Shown here one piece after another: positions 54,560 through 64,000 of a DNA stretch of 64,000 bases; positions within the stretch are counted from its first letter, which is position 1; each line of letters starts with the position of its first letter. Source of the stretch: Piezodorus guildinii (Eukaryota; Arthropoda; Insecta; Hemiptera; Pentatomidae). Below the pieces are notes generated by a model. It made no database searches. It was given only the letters and a program-made list of their open reading frames with translations, and had not been told where the DNA came from. Where the stretch lies: contig CM041292.1 in assembly GCA_023052935.1 (NCBI GenBank), positions 146,754,439 through 146,818,438 of the forward strand, given 5' to 3'. The position numbers were made by a program, and so were the translations under genes.

Positions 54560-55531
54560 ACAACTAATACTTGGAGTATACTCCATTGTTACCTACCTTC
54601 ATTAGCCATGTGCTAGCTAATTGCTCGATTCCACGCTGATACCATTCTTTGCGATGGCTGTCAAAGAACTCTTGGACTGCCATTTCATCCTCCGCAAAAT
54701 TATCGAATGTTTTTCCATGGTAGAAAATGGGACATTGATCAAAACAAATAGTTATTCTAAGGCGTGAGGTCTGGGCTATATGGTGGATGAGGCAGGCGTT
54801 CGAACCCATAAAGTTTTTTAAGCATTTCTTTGGTTCGAAAGGAACTCTGTAAGTACGAGCATTATCTTGTTGGAATAAAACTGTTTTTCGATTGAGCGAA
54901 ACATGCTTTGACAACTTCGCAGTTTAGTTAAAAATTCATAGAGCATCCATCTATTTTGTAATGAACAATTTTGTGATGCACTTGCAAAATTAAAAAAACA
55001 AAAACACGCAAAGTATTAATTTTTTGTCTTTAAATTTTTCCCTTGCTGCAACCGGCAGAGCAATTTGACTGCGATCTAGCAACTGCTTAAGGGTATTCGG
55101 TTGTAGACAGTAAACCCACTTTTCATCTCAGGTGACAATCGTCCTGTAAAATCTCATATCAGGAGGGTTTTTCATTATTTTTTTTAAAAAAAGCTAACCT
55201 CTTGCGTACTTCTGGGGAGTAGTTCATTAGGGACCAGTCTACTGCTCTTATTCACCTTCCCCACGGAGATTAGATGGCTAACTTAATATTCGACACAGCA
55301 CACTACTTAGTAGTGTAGTAAGCAGAGTACTTGCAGACGGATTTGAAACAACAGCAAAACCTCGTCAATATAATATTCACCCGAAGCCCTTCTACCTTTC
55401 CAACGTAGTATCTTCACTGCTAATTTTTTGAACCAAAGCCGCGCAGTGCGTTGGCCAAGGACACCATTCCATACATATTTTTTTGGAATGAAATAAGTAA
55501 GTATATGGATACCTAGTAGAATTTTAATCAA
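54560..55531 (-). pseudogene. mariner-type transposase pseudogene
   Basis: Mariner transposases cut and paste Tc1/mariner elements at TA sites. Read on the minus strand, pieces appear in the right order but in different frames. A helix-turn-helix segment GQRTARLWFKKL...GRRASGEYYIDE (55455-55360) comes first. SRLVPNELL (about 55225) follows. IVT-stop-DEKWV with the first catalytic Asp is at about 55120. Then come LFQQDNART with the second Asp (about 54870), an HPPYSPDLTP-type motif in a shifted frame (about 54795), and the conserved end FDNFAEDEMAVQEFFDSHRKEWYQRGIEQL (54710-54620, read as two pieces). Several frameshifts, stops and a deletion kill it. Family assignment is firm; I did not find both terminal inverted repeats. 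Confidence 0.88.
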
Positions 55532-55949
55532 GCTATTGGTGGTTATTTTGTCTATAAAATTCTTCTTTTATAGCAATGGATCCACCACTGGTCAAATTGT
55601 CCTTTTAATAATTAACCTAAAATCTTTGTAAACTAAATACGAATCCACCATAGATGATTTCACTTGAATCCTAAAGTAATTTAAATGGATGTATCCTTAT
55701 TTTTACAGACCTCTTCTATTACTGATTTCATTTTTCTGCTAGCATATAATTCGTTTCCTAAAATAATAAAAACAAGTGGCTGGAAGAGTATCTTGAAAAA
55801 AATGTTAATAAACAACAATTATTCTTAATATTGTACTGTTTTCTTTTAACTCAATTCATATAAATAGTTTTTAGTATAATGGATACGGGTTTATTCCCTC
55901 TCTACAAAAACTCTTCATGGTGATTACTAAAAATATATTTTAATATGTC
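55532..55949. other. AT-rich spacer
   Basis: Nothing recognised. Confidence 0.35.
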
Positions 55950-56400
55950 ATTTAGTTTTAAACATAAATTGTCTACAGTGATGTCAATAACAATCCGAAC
56001 GAACCCTTAAAAAACGCAACCATGATGGAAATTAATAATTTGATTCAATGTTCTTTGGTAGAATGTTTTAATTGAAATAATTTTGCTTAACAGGCAGCTA
56101 TAAATAAATTTGCATCTTAAAAGGTTGCCTGATCCAATTCGATGCCGATATACTTGAGAATGATGGACATGCCATTAATGGCAATATATTACTTTATCGG
56201 AAGAATGTAAACCTATTCATTAACTAATATTCAATGGATAGGGTTCAGTTCATGAATATTCATATAGATTTATTAAACGGTCTTGTTTAGTAAAAGTGCA
56301 TCTTGTTATAGTAATTGACTTTGCTGGCGTTCTCCTGTAGAATCTAGTTAGAAATACAACAAGAAGATATTAAGTTCGTGAGGCGGTCACAAAATAACAT
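55950..56400. promoter_or_regulatory. Candidate conserved enhancer
   Basis: Repeat-free block of unusual texture with 'AATTTGCATCTTAAAAGG' (about 56107-56124), 'GCCATTAATGGCAATATA' (about 56170, a perfect GCCATTAATGGC palindrome) and 'ATGAATATTCATATAG'. The best of the non-coding candidates in the right half; function is inference. Confidence 0.3.
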
Positions 56401-56599
56401 TAAGTAGTGCAGTTTTTTTTTTTCATTAAGGATTTCTTTACATAAGAAGATCCCTTCAACCGGATTCTTCACTTATCTCTCTTCACATCTTTTTGTAATG
56501 CGTTTCTTCTTCCGCCAGCCTTATGTTCACTGACAGTTGTTAATTTAATTCTTTGAACGCTACCCTAACTATCTCTACACAAATATACACATACTTTTC

Positions 56600-56870
56600 T
56601 ACTGTTCTTAGGTTCCAGTCAATAAATAAACAATTTTATTTATGCCATGTTTCGAGAATTTATTTTATATTAATTGGATTTATATTAATTAATTAGAGAA
56701 TTTATATTAATTTATTTATTGTTCTCATATTCATGCCTGGGTACCGTGTGTTGATCTAATTTCTTCACAAAAACCCATTTTTTTTCTTTTTTTCTTTTTC
56801 ACAGTTGATTTTTCTGATCAATAGAAACTTAAATGTCAACAGTCAAAAACTAATCAAACAATACTAAAAC
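56600..56870. repeat. Diverged single-arm copy of the 53-kb palindrome family
   Basis: 'CAATAAATAAACAATTTTAT' and 'GCCATGTTTCGAGAATTTAT' match 53060-53100, and 'AAACTTAAATGTCAACAGTC' (56827-56846) matches the right flank of the palindrome at 53344-53362. The hammerhead-like core is split by about 60 bp of AT-rich duplication at about 56662-56720. Confidence 0.65.
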
Positions 56871-57689
56871 AAGGTTAATTGCAGATCGATAGTTAATTAG
56901 GGTTTAAGTCTTAAATATGAACAGTAGAAATTTCAATGAAATGATTGCCACGCTGGAAATATTGCCAAATATTCATTCATCAAAATAAAACCAGGTATTA
57001 TTTGTGAGTTGCTTGATAATTTAAAAAATATTAATTTTTATATTATTTATTTAGTATTTTATTTGTTATAGCTTTTATTATTCATAAAAGAGAAGAATGG
57101 GGATTATATTTGAAAGAAAATAAAAATATATTTATAAAGCAAAGATCACAAGAAGTGTTGTAGAACATGTGATTTCGTTATTGCAGTCTGTGAAGTTACC
57201 GACAAATCTGAGAAATGAACTATTTCAATTGCTTATTTAAAAAACAAATAAAGCTATAATCCTTAAAATACATTAATTGAATCCCAGAGGTATTGAATCA
57301 ACAGGTTAATATCATATTTATTATACGAAACATATATTTATCCAATTGTCAAAAATTGTTATATTTTTTTATGTTTCTGCAATAAACCGAAAAATCAAAT
57401 TAAGCTAAAGCACCCTTTTAAATATATTATTGTGAAAGAAAAAATATAGAAGTACAGATTTGTTATCCATTCCAGTATTCACTAAAGATTGAAGACATAA
57501 AAAAAAAAAAAAAATAAAATAGAAATAAATGACAATACAATGTATAGCTAGCTATAAGATAAGAAATCAAGCTATTAAATACATCACCATAGTTAAGCTC
57601 CAAAAGTTTTAAATAATAATAAATAATAATTAATAAATAAAAGCCTGTTGTTGGGAATATTAACACACCAAAACAGAAACATCAACGTC
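56871..57689. other. AT-rich non-coding stretch
   Basis: Nothing recognised. Confidence 0.4.
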
Positions 57690-58000
57690 AATTTGAGGAC
57701 TCGTCGAAATGTCCAAAGAGGCAGGGTTGTAAATATTTGCAAAGGGAAAGGAGGCTTAAGGAGGAAATATTAACATTAGAACATTGGCGAACTGACGGGG
57801 GATTGCGAAAGGCAGGCCAAGTTATAATGCGATTACCACTTCATTTTATTTAGTGAGCAGTTCGCCTTACACCTGCGAGATTTATGTAACTGCTTTTATA
57901 CCAAGGTAATTTAAATGACACTCCAGTCCCAGAAACTGAGACAGGTAGGGGTGCAGAAGTAGGCCACGCTAAGAACAGTAGTAAAATTGAACAGTCCTCT
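57690..58000. promoter_or_regulatory. Candidate conserved non-coding element
   Basis: GC-richer, repeat-free block with 'GTAAATATTTGCAAAGGG' (Fox-like GTAAATA) and 'CGCCTTACACCTGCGAG' (T-box-like half site). No reading frame supported. Inference only. Confidence 0.25.
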
Positions 58001-59160
58001 TGAGCAATGTCAAAATGATTTTAGTTAATGATAATTTGAGCACTGCAATATATATCATGTTCACTAATTTAAACAAATTTAAACTTCCAAAGTATATCTT
58101 TTAACTAACGGAAATAATAAGTTTATTAATAATCAGTACACTTCTATTTTTTATTTATTTATTTTGTTTGTGAAGGATGAGATCATTCGGGTTGCGGTAA
58201 AAAGTCATATAAACTTTCTCACATTTATGAGACACTTACTAAACACAAATTTTCTTTTTGCTCCTTTTTCCTTTTTTTTTTTTTTTAAATTCTTGTCTCA
58301 TCGCATCCTTAATTGGCTAATATAGGTAGGTTCCTCGATTTTACAAAATATGTTGTTTTGTTTTTTTCAAATAATTACAGTTCATGAGAAATTCCTTCAA
58401 TTTCTTCCTCCTTGTAAAACGCTGGTAAGTGGTCAGCAAGGGTAATTGCTAAATGAAAGTCTTACCGCAAATTGTTTAATACTTTCTTCAACAAAGGTAA
58501 AAAGTTAGTAACCTTCATATCCGGTGTTATTTTAAGTAGAATCCGAAACTGTACTTTCACACACGATTCATTCCGGGTTAACTTAAAAGCTATAAGCTGA
58601 TTTTTCATCATAAGAGACATCATAGATTGCAAATTAAATGAGGATTAAGAATATATGAAGCGCTAAAACGTAGAGCAAACTGTTAAAGGTGATGGGTAAG
58701 TATTATTTTTTAGAAGCCACCGCAGACAAACAATCCAAGATGAAAGTATTATATTATTCTATTTTTTTTAATTCCTCTCACAATTTTTAATTTGACGTTA
58801 ATATTTTATCATTTCTTTAAATGTTCACAATATTTTTTGAACCAAACGAGCTTCACTCATATATATTTTCTTTCTTAATGATGAAGAGTCTAGCCACGAG
58901 ACCTTTGCAAAATATTAACGTTAAAGATCAGACGATGACAAAACCTTCCGATTTTGTATTGAAACTCTGATTAATAAAGAAGGAGCTTCAGATGGAGAGA
59001 TGGGATCACATGGAGCATAGCTAGTAGAAAAGGTAGATAATAATATTTTCAGTTTATCGGTATGTCAGTAGAGAATATATAAACGTGTATCAGGAGATAT
59101 TCAGAAGTCTTAATATAAAAAAAAAGTTGTATTACAGCTCATTGGAAAAGTAGACAAATC
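58001..59160. other. AT-rich non-coding stretch
   Basis: Nothing recognised. Confidence 0.4.
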
Positions 59161-59480
59161 ATCGAAACTTAACAACAACATATAAAGTGGTAGATTACCA
59201 AATCCGACAGGTTGAACTTGTCGACACAAGAGACAAGTTATTTACGAACTGGGTCACACTGCTGGAACCCAATAAAAAGAATACTCAAGAGGGACTTGAA
59301 CATTGTGACACTATTGTTGGGATAACAATAAAACAAGCTTGTCAGCCAAAGCCCGGTGACCATCCTATCCACCCTTCAGGATCAGCCTGAAATATAGCCG
59401 TGGTAACTTGTCCTTAAGGATAACGGGAGGTGGGATCAAGGAGGGGCAGTGTGTTTCTCTTAGCGGCTGAAGACACGGAT
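59161..59480 (+). other. Less AT-biased block, open 67 codons, unidentified
   Basis: A plus-strand frame at 59187-59390 begins with GTG rather than ATG and shows no domain. The downstream part is purine-rich (GGAGGTGGGATCAAGGAGGG). Possibly relic transposon sequence; no function assigned. Confidence 0.2.
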
Positions 59481-59892
59481 ATTGGACGAAGTAATTGACA
59501 TAAAGAAAGGTTTAATCGCAATTTTTTTTTTTTTTTTTAGAGAGATTGAGTGTCCACAAACAGTTTTTTTTTAGGTAAAACATGAATTTATAAGGTCTAC
59601 CCTTGTAATTTTCACCATTTTTTGTTCACAGAAATCCTCTCAGTTTAAAATGGTTAAATTTTTGGTGTTATACACTGTAAAAAGTAAAAAGTATGAAGGA
59701 AATTCGAAAGTAAATAATTAAAAATTAATTAATAAGATAATCATTTTAGTGAATTGAATTTTGGTGGATCAATACTTATTAATTGCAAGTATTATTAAAT
59801 TGTATAATTTTATAAAAGATTATACTCCGAATCCACTTTTATTTTTCCTATGCCGAGGTCGTTGGTCATTCGGCCATCTGACATCTTGCTGC

Positions 59893-60123
59893 CATGTAGA
59901 GATGGGGAAATGATCACAAAAAAAGGACGAGTATTGTATTCAATAGCTTAAAATAATCGATTTCGAAATCAATCGTATGAAAAAAACATGTTCTAAATAA
60001 ACTATTGATAGACCTCAAAACGGACAGAGGCAAATTAGTGAAAACTATACTCAGTGCTTAAACTGGTTCATTATTTGAGTACAGTACTTGTAATTTTTTG
60101 TGAGTATTTGCCAATCTCTACTG
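59893..60123. mobile_element. Possible hAT-type MITE
   Basis: The ends are imperfect inverted repeats: left GTAGAGATGGGGAAATGATCAC (59896), right reversed GTAGAGATTGGCAAATACTCAC (ending 60121); about 17 of 22 positions match. A 'TAGAGATGGGCAAA'-type terminus is frequent in hAT MITEs. No 8-bp TSD was found, so the superfamily is tentative. Confidence 0.45.
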
Positions 60124-60800
60124 TATAAATTTGATGTTTTCGTATGATCGAACGAATTCACAAAAGTTATAAAAATCATTTTGAAAAAATACCACTAGGG
60201 AAAAGTAAGTATAACGTTCATAGTTTTTCCAGGCGAAAAAAAGTTTGAATCAAGTGAGATATATGTTGGAACATTCTATATTTCTTCACCTACGCTATTT
60301 CGTTTTATCATTTTTTAAATTTATTAAATACTGTTTCTTTTTCGTTATAAAATGTTTCAGAAAAACGTCATGTTCATGTTTTTTTTAATGTGTGTGTGTG
60401 TGTGTGTTCGTAATGTCGACTGCAGCCACCTAAGGAAAAATAATTTCATACTATTATCGAGTAGTTTATTTTGATAACATAGTTCTGAATGTGAGATTAA
60501 TCTGATTTCTGAAGCAATCGGAAATTGTATAAGGAAAAATAATTAATTTGTTTATCTGAAGTACTGCATAGTTAATTATTCAATAAACAATTAATGTCAT
60601 TGAAGATTTCACAGGCGCCAGTGAGATAATACCCTTGATAATTTGCAAAAATATAAGCGAATGTTGATATCTTGTGCAGGCGAGGTCAAACTATTGCTAC
60701 AATACATAGCAATAGTTCGGAACAAAAATTTTTTTTTTTTAATCAAGAGATATAATTTTATAAATTTCTGACAGAGAAACCAATTCAACAAACAGTAATA

Positions 60801-60802
<2 letters not shown>
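60124..60802. other. AT-rich spacer
   Basis: Short (GT)n at about 60392-60407; nothing else recognised. Confidence 0.4.

Positions 60803-60878
<76 letters not shown>
60803..60878. repeat. (AT)38 microsatellite
   Basis: An uninterrupted 76-bp AT dinucleotide run, bordered on the right by GCATGCATG. Long pure runs are unstable, so its length is likely polymorphic. Confidence 0.97.
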
Positions 60879-60881
<3 letters not shown>

Positions 60882-62400
60882 TGCATGTATGTAACAGCTT
60901 AAGTAATTGAGTAAGACCTAATAATATAAAATTTTTACTTGTGGGCTTACCGAAAAGTTCAAAGAATAGTTCGTTCAAATGAATTAAACTTAGATTCAGT
61001 ACATAGTAAGGAGCTAAACTGCTATTAGGCCAATGATTGTACGAGTATGATTGGGCCGAACACACGTTCAACCGCAATTTTTTTTCCTGCCTTTAGTTCA
61101 TAGAGATTCTGTGCTCTCCCGAACCTAGTATTGAACTTCGGCTGATTCAACAGAATCTTCACACTACACAGCGAAAAAAGTGAATACGTGAAAACGAGCT
61201 TGTGAGAGTTTACGTTAGTAGCAAGAGAGGGATGAGACAAAATTGTTTTGGATAATTTTTTTTTTTTTAAAAAGCCTATAATATCATTCAATATATATGT
61301 TTTTAAATAGATCAAAACTAGATGATAAGGTTATATAAAACAAAAATCATTTGTAATATACACATTATAGCAACATGTTTTTATTTTATTTTTTTTTAAT
61401 TTGTAAAGAAATGAAACATTACCTATTAAGAAATATTTATCTTTTTAATAATATTTTAAAAGCGTACGATATTCACTTGCCCCTTTTCGAGCTGTCTAGC
61501 GCAGCCTTAACTAATGTTACCTCGCTCTGGGAACAAACCCAAATATTTTTTCAATTAAAAGCTAACGTCTCGTCTTAAACACGAGATGTCATTATGAGGA
61601 CCTGTTGATTCTTAGCATTTCTTAAACTGTAAACATTGTAGTCGACTTCTAACTTGGACAAAATTCTAATTTAAAATAAAATTGTATTCAATTCATGGTA
61701 ATAATTAGTGTTGTTTATAGTCCTAGTTAGTTATAAATAAAGTTCAATGTGTTTGAATAAGCTACCATAGTTATTTATATCGTTAGAATTTCAGGCACTA
61801 TCGCGGCACAATTGTTTTTTCTCTTTTATGAATAATAATAATCTAAATTATTTAACAGGTTCACTCCGGCGCGGGTCACAGGTGGCTCGCACTAGTCTGT
61901 CTCATCTAGGGGTGGGTACCACCAAACTTTATTTTCATATACATGTTATTTATTATTTACAAGCGCTAAAATAAAAAAAACATTTTAACTACCTTTTGAG
62001 TTATACCTACTTACTGGCAGAAATCTGAGGTTAGGATGAAAAAAAAAAACCCTGCGAATAACTTCTAAATAAGCACTCACTATACAGTAAGCAAACGTAC
62101 AACTCGCATACAAGTCTAAACAGACAATAACGCTCGATACCGATGAAACGCTCGAGCTCTGCCCCAATGAGCAGACACTGAAAATCGGGGCCGACGTGTA
62201 CGTGTTAAAGAAATACAAAGAAAAATTAGAGTTAGCAGTGTTTTAATGAAGTACTGGCAAGTTTGAATATGTTTGAATATGGCACGTCAAGGTTTTAGTT
62301 ATTTTTCAAAAATCAGCTGATTTTATTATTTTTGATAAAATATTATAATGGATATAAATAGTTTACCGTTAGAATATTCAGTATAAAATTAGTGGAGTAG
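60879..62400. other. AT-rich non-coding stretch
   Basis: No gene. A small GC-rich patch at 61862-61920 is unidentified. Minus-strand frames of 77-112 codons have no domains; one is created by the microsatellite. Confidence 0.4.
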
Positions 62401-62792
62401 CGTTAAAAGACAAAAACAAATAACAATTAAATAGTCTGAACTATTTATTGTTTCGATAAGGTTTCGACCCACATTGTGTGTCATCTTTAAGAATTCTTTA
62501 GTAAAGGCATCTAGAAAAATAAAATAAATAATTTAGACTATTTCGTTGTTTTGTTTTTTTCTCTGACCACCACCCGGACTAATTTCGATCTAAAATATTG
62601 TAACTTGATGAGGAGATGATAATGCGCTTCTGTATTAAGTTGTTCACTGATTTGAGGCGGTCAAGAAAAATAACGATGAAATAGTTTATAACAGCATTAA
62701 ATAGATGAGAAAATAATTAAGACAGTATATAATGTATAACAAATAAATAGTTAATACTACTCGGTTGTTTTTTCTTTGACCGCTACCCGGAA
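62401..62792. repeat. Alternating inverted/direct ~40-bp repeats with hammerhead-like core
   Basis: A ~40-bp motif (forward: GACTATTT..GTTGTTTT.TTTTT.TCTGACC.CCACCCGGA) occurs reverse at 62401-62442, forward at 62532-62578, reverse at 62655-62690 and forward at 62749-62791. Between the first two, on the minus strand at 62459-62491, is CTTAAAGATGACACA...TGGGTCGAAACC, a good hammerhead-like core with a GAC/GTC stem. Confidence 0.6.
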
Positions 62793-63309
62793 TATCTTCC
62801 TTTCTTATCAAGGATTATGTTTTATATCGATATTCATTAAAGCCCTTAATAAGATATTAACTAGATAGATAGCTGAGAATTATTAGAGGATAGTAGAGGA
62901 CTGAAAACAGTGGGTTAGGCGAGCAGGTAGCAACGGAGGTTTTTGTACCCCTCGGTGGGACTACCCCCCGCACCTGTACGCCCTACCTGTACCTACCTCC
63001 GCCTCACTAATCACCAGCGCCACCTACAACCTGTAGATCTTATCTTCAATAACTGTTTGTTATTGCACCCCGGGCTATCAGTGTTGTAGTCCCTTAGTAG
63101 CAGACTGGTAATCTGTAATCCACGATATTGTCTTAGCCTGATATGGTAGAGTGTTGATAGTAGCGGCTATAATAATCATAATATTGTATACCAACATAAT
63201 AATAACGTATTGTATCTCTATACATATAAAATGATGCCGCGGTTCTTGGCTTCTGCGAACTCCTAAACCATGCGTTGGATTAATACGCTTTTCACATTAC
63301 ATTCCGAAG
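62793..63309. other. Non-coding stretch with a C-rich patch
   Basis: 62890-63060 is GC-richer, with repeated CCTACCTGTACC-like units (about 62980-63000). No gene or known repeat. Confidence 0.3.
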
Positions 63310-63545
63310 GTTTTGTTTGTTTTATTTAACGTCACTTTATGCAACTGTTGCTAATCGGGCGATAATACCTAAATACTAGGTGGGAGTCCTAAATTTTGGC
63401 TTATCCAGGTTTAATTAGGAAAGGGATCTTTAACGACACCGTACATCGCACATGCTCGGGACCACCTTTTTACGCCCCCTTTGAAGGGCGGCATAACTAA
63501 GGATTTTTTACTCCCATTTAAAAATTTTAGGACCATTGAAGTTAA
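63310..63545 (-). mobile_element. SINE-2 copy, minus strand
   Basis: 'TTATTTAACGTCACTTTATG' (tail), 'GTGGGAGTCCTAAATTTTGG', 'AGGAAAGGGATCTTTAACGA' and 'GAAGGGCGGCATAACTAAGG' are the reverse of the SINE-2 body at 26160-26360. The tRNA-like head is missing or decayed. Confidence 0.85.
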
Positions 63546-63954
63546 TGTTTATGAGTAAAATATACTTAATTAACCCCTGACTGTTTTCCCCTCTAAATAT
63601 AAATACTACAGCTTGTCTTTTTTAATATTTTAATACAAAAGTATACAAAGAAAAAACAAAACAAAATATGTACAATAACACTCAACATCTTTAACAGGAA
63701 ATTATGAACTCTAGAGTCTGAGGTATGTAAATGAACCATACTTCAACCCTTTTTACATGTTAATGATAATTAAGTAGCTCCGGAAATTTAGGAATCTTCT
63801 TGGACAATCATTGAGCTAGATAAATTAAGAATCTCTATATGCACTGAACCCTATACTTAATCCGTTATAGAGGAACTGGTGGTTTATTTTTAATTTTCAT
63901 TTATTTGGAGAATCATCTGACATAAAGACACAAATTTGTAAAAAAATGACAAAA
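63546..63954. other. AT-rich spacer
   Basis: Nothing recognised. Confidence 0.35.
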
Positions 63955-64000
63955 CGTAGAGTAGCCTGTGGCCGTGTAGCTAACACGCTAGACAACCACG
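63955..64000 (+). mobile_element. Start of a tRNA-like SINE head (cut by window end)
   Basis: 'AGTAGCCTGTGGCCGTGTAG' followed by CTAACACGCTAGACAACCACG has an A-box-like tRNA 5' half similar in layout to SINE-1 heads. The B box would lie beyond the window. A real tRNA gene cannot be excluded from this fragment alone. Confidence 0.45.

Noticed and set aside
60739..61077. 112-codon minus-strand frame
   Set aside because: Half of it is the (AT)38 microsatellite read as Tyr-Ile repeats.

Overview
This is strongly AT-rich eukaryotic DNA, most likely from an arthropod and probably an insect. The evidence is a Jockey-clade LINE with the typical insect gag and reverse transcriptase, a mariner transposase relic, tRNA-derived SINEs, a piggyBac-like MITE, and many A/T homopolymers and (AT)n microsatellites. 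The order cannot be fixed from the sequence; a hemipteran is only a guess. I found no convincing exon of a host protein-coding gene, no rRNA and no free-standing tRNA gene. The window reads as intergenic or intronic DNA built from nested transposable elements.

Layout. 0-9.5 kb: a SINE-1 copy, a palindromic MITE, an old Jockey tail, a perfect 39-bp triple repeat, a 228-bp piggyBac-like MITE with TTAA duplications, and copy 1 of an unclassified repeat (family X) carrying about 120-bp tandem units and split by a CR1-like LINE tail. 9.5-18.6 kb: SINE-2, a 57-bp and a 173-bp retroposed LINE tail (each with a target-site duplication, TSD), two more palindromic MITE copies, a hairpin with hammerhead-like cores, and a Jockey 3' fragment with a 12-bp TSD. 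18.7-23.3 kb: the dominant element, a Jockey-type LINE with an ORF1 (frameshifted) and an ORF2 whose endonuclease is mostly deleted but whose reverse transcriptase is open to its stop. 23.4-31 kb: SINE-1, SINE-2 inside an inverted repeat, two copies of a second Jockey-like family in opposite orientation (one with a 17-bp TSD), and family X copy 2. 31-34 kb: a 5'-truncated RTE-like LINE with an 11-bp TSD and a further RT relic. 34-48 kb: family X copy 3, a Jockey tail, SINE-2 with a tail-only insertion, an RT relic ending in 80 T, and a cluster of GGTGMGYCAATGA motifs. 48-56 kb: a CR1-like LINE, nested SINE/Jockey, a near-perfect 149-bp-arm palindrome, and a mariner pseudogene. 56-64 kb: mostly AT-rich, with a hAT-like MITE candidate, a 76-bp (AT)n, alternating inverted repeats and SINE copies.

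How the parts relate. Retroposition marks (3'-anchored fragments, A-rich tails, matching TSDs) recur throughout. The LINE families are the likely source of machinery for the SINEs and tail-only insertions. A second theme is at least ten short hammerhead-ribozyme-like cores, of the kind known in Penelope-like element termini, several placed in inverted repeats, with no Penelope reverse transcriptase visible nearby. Between the repeats lie islands of higher complexity (for example 2990-3260, 12330-12545, 23400-23610, 45000-45360 and 55950-56400) that could be conserved non-coding regulatory DNA; this is inference only.
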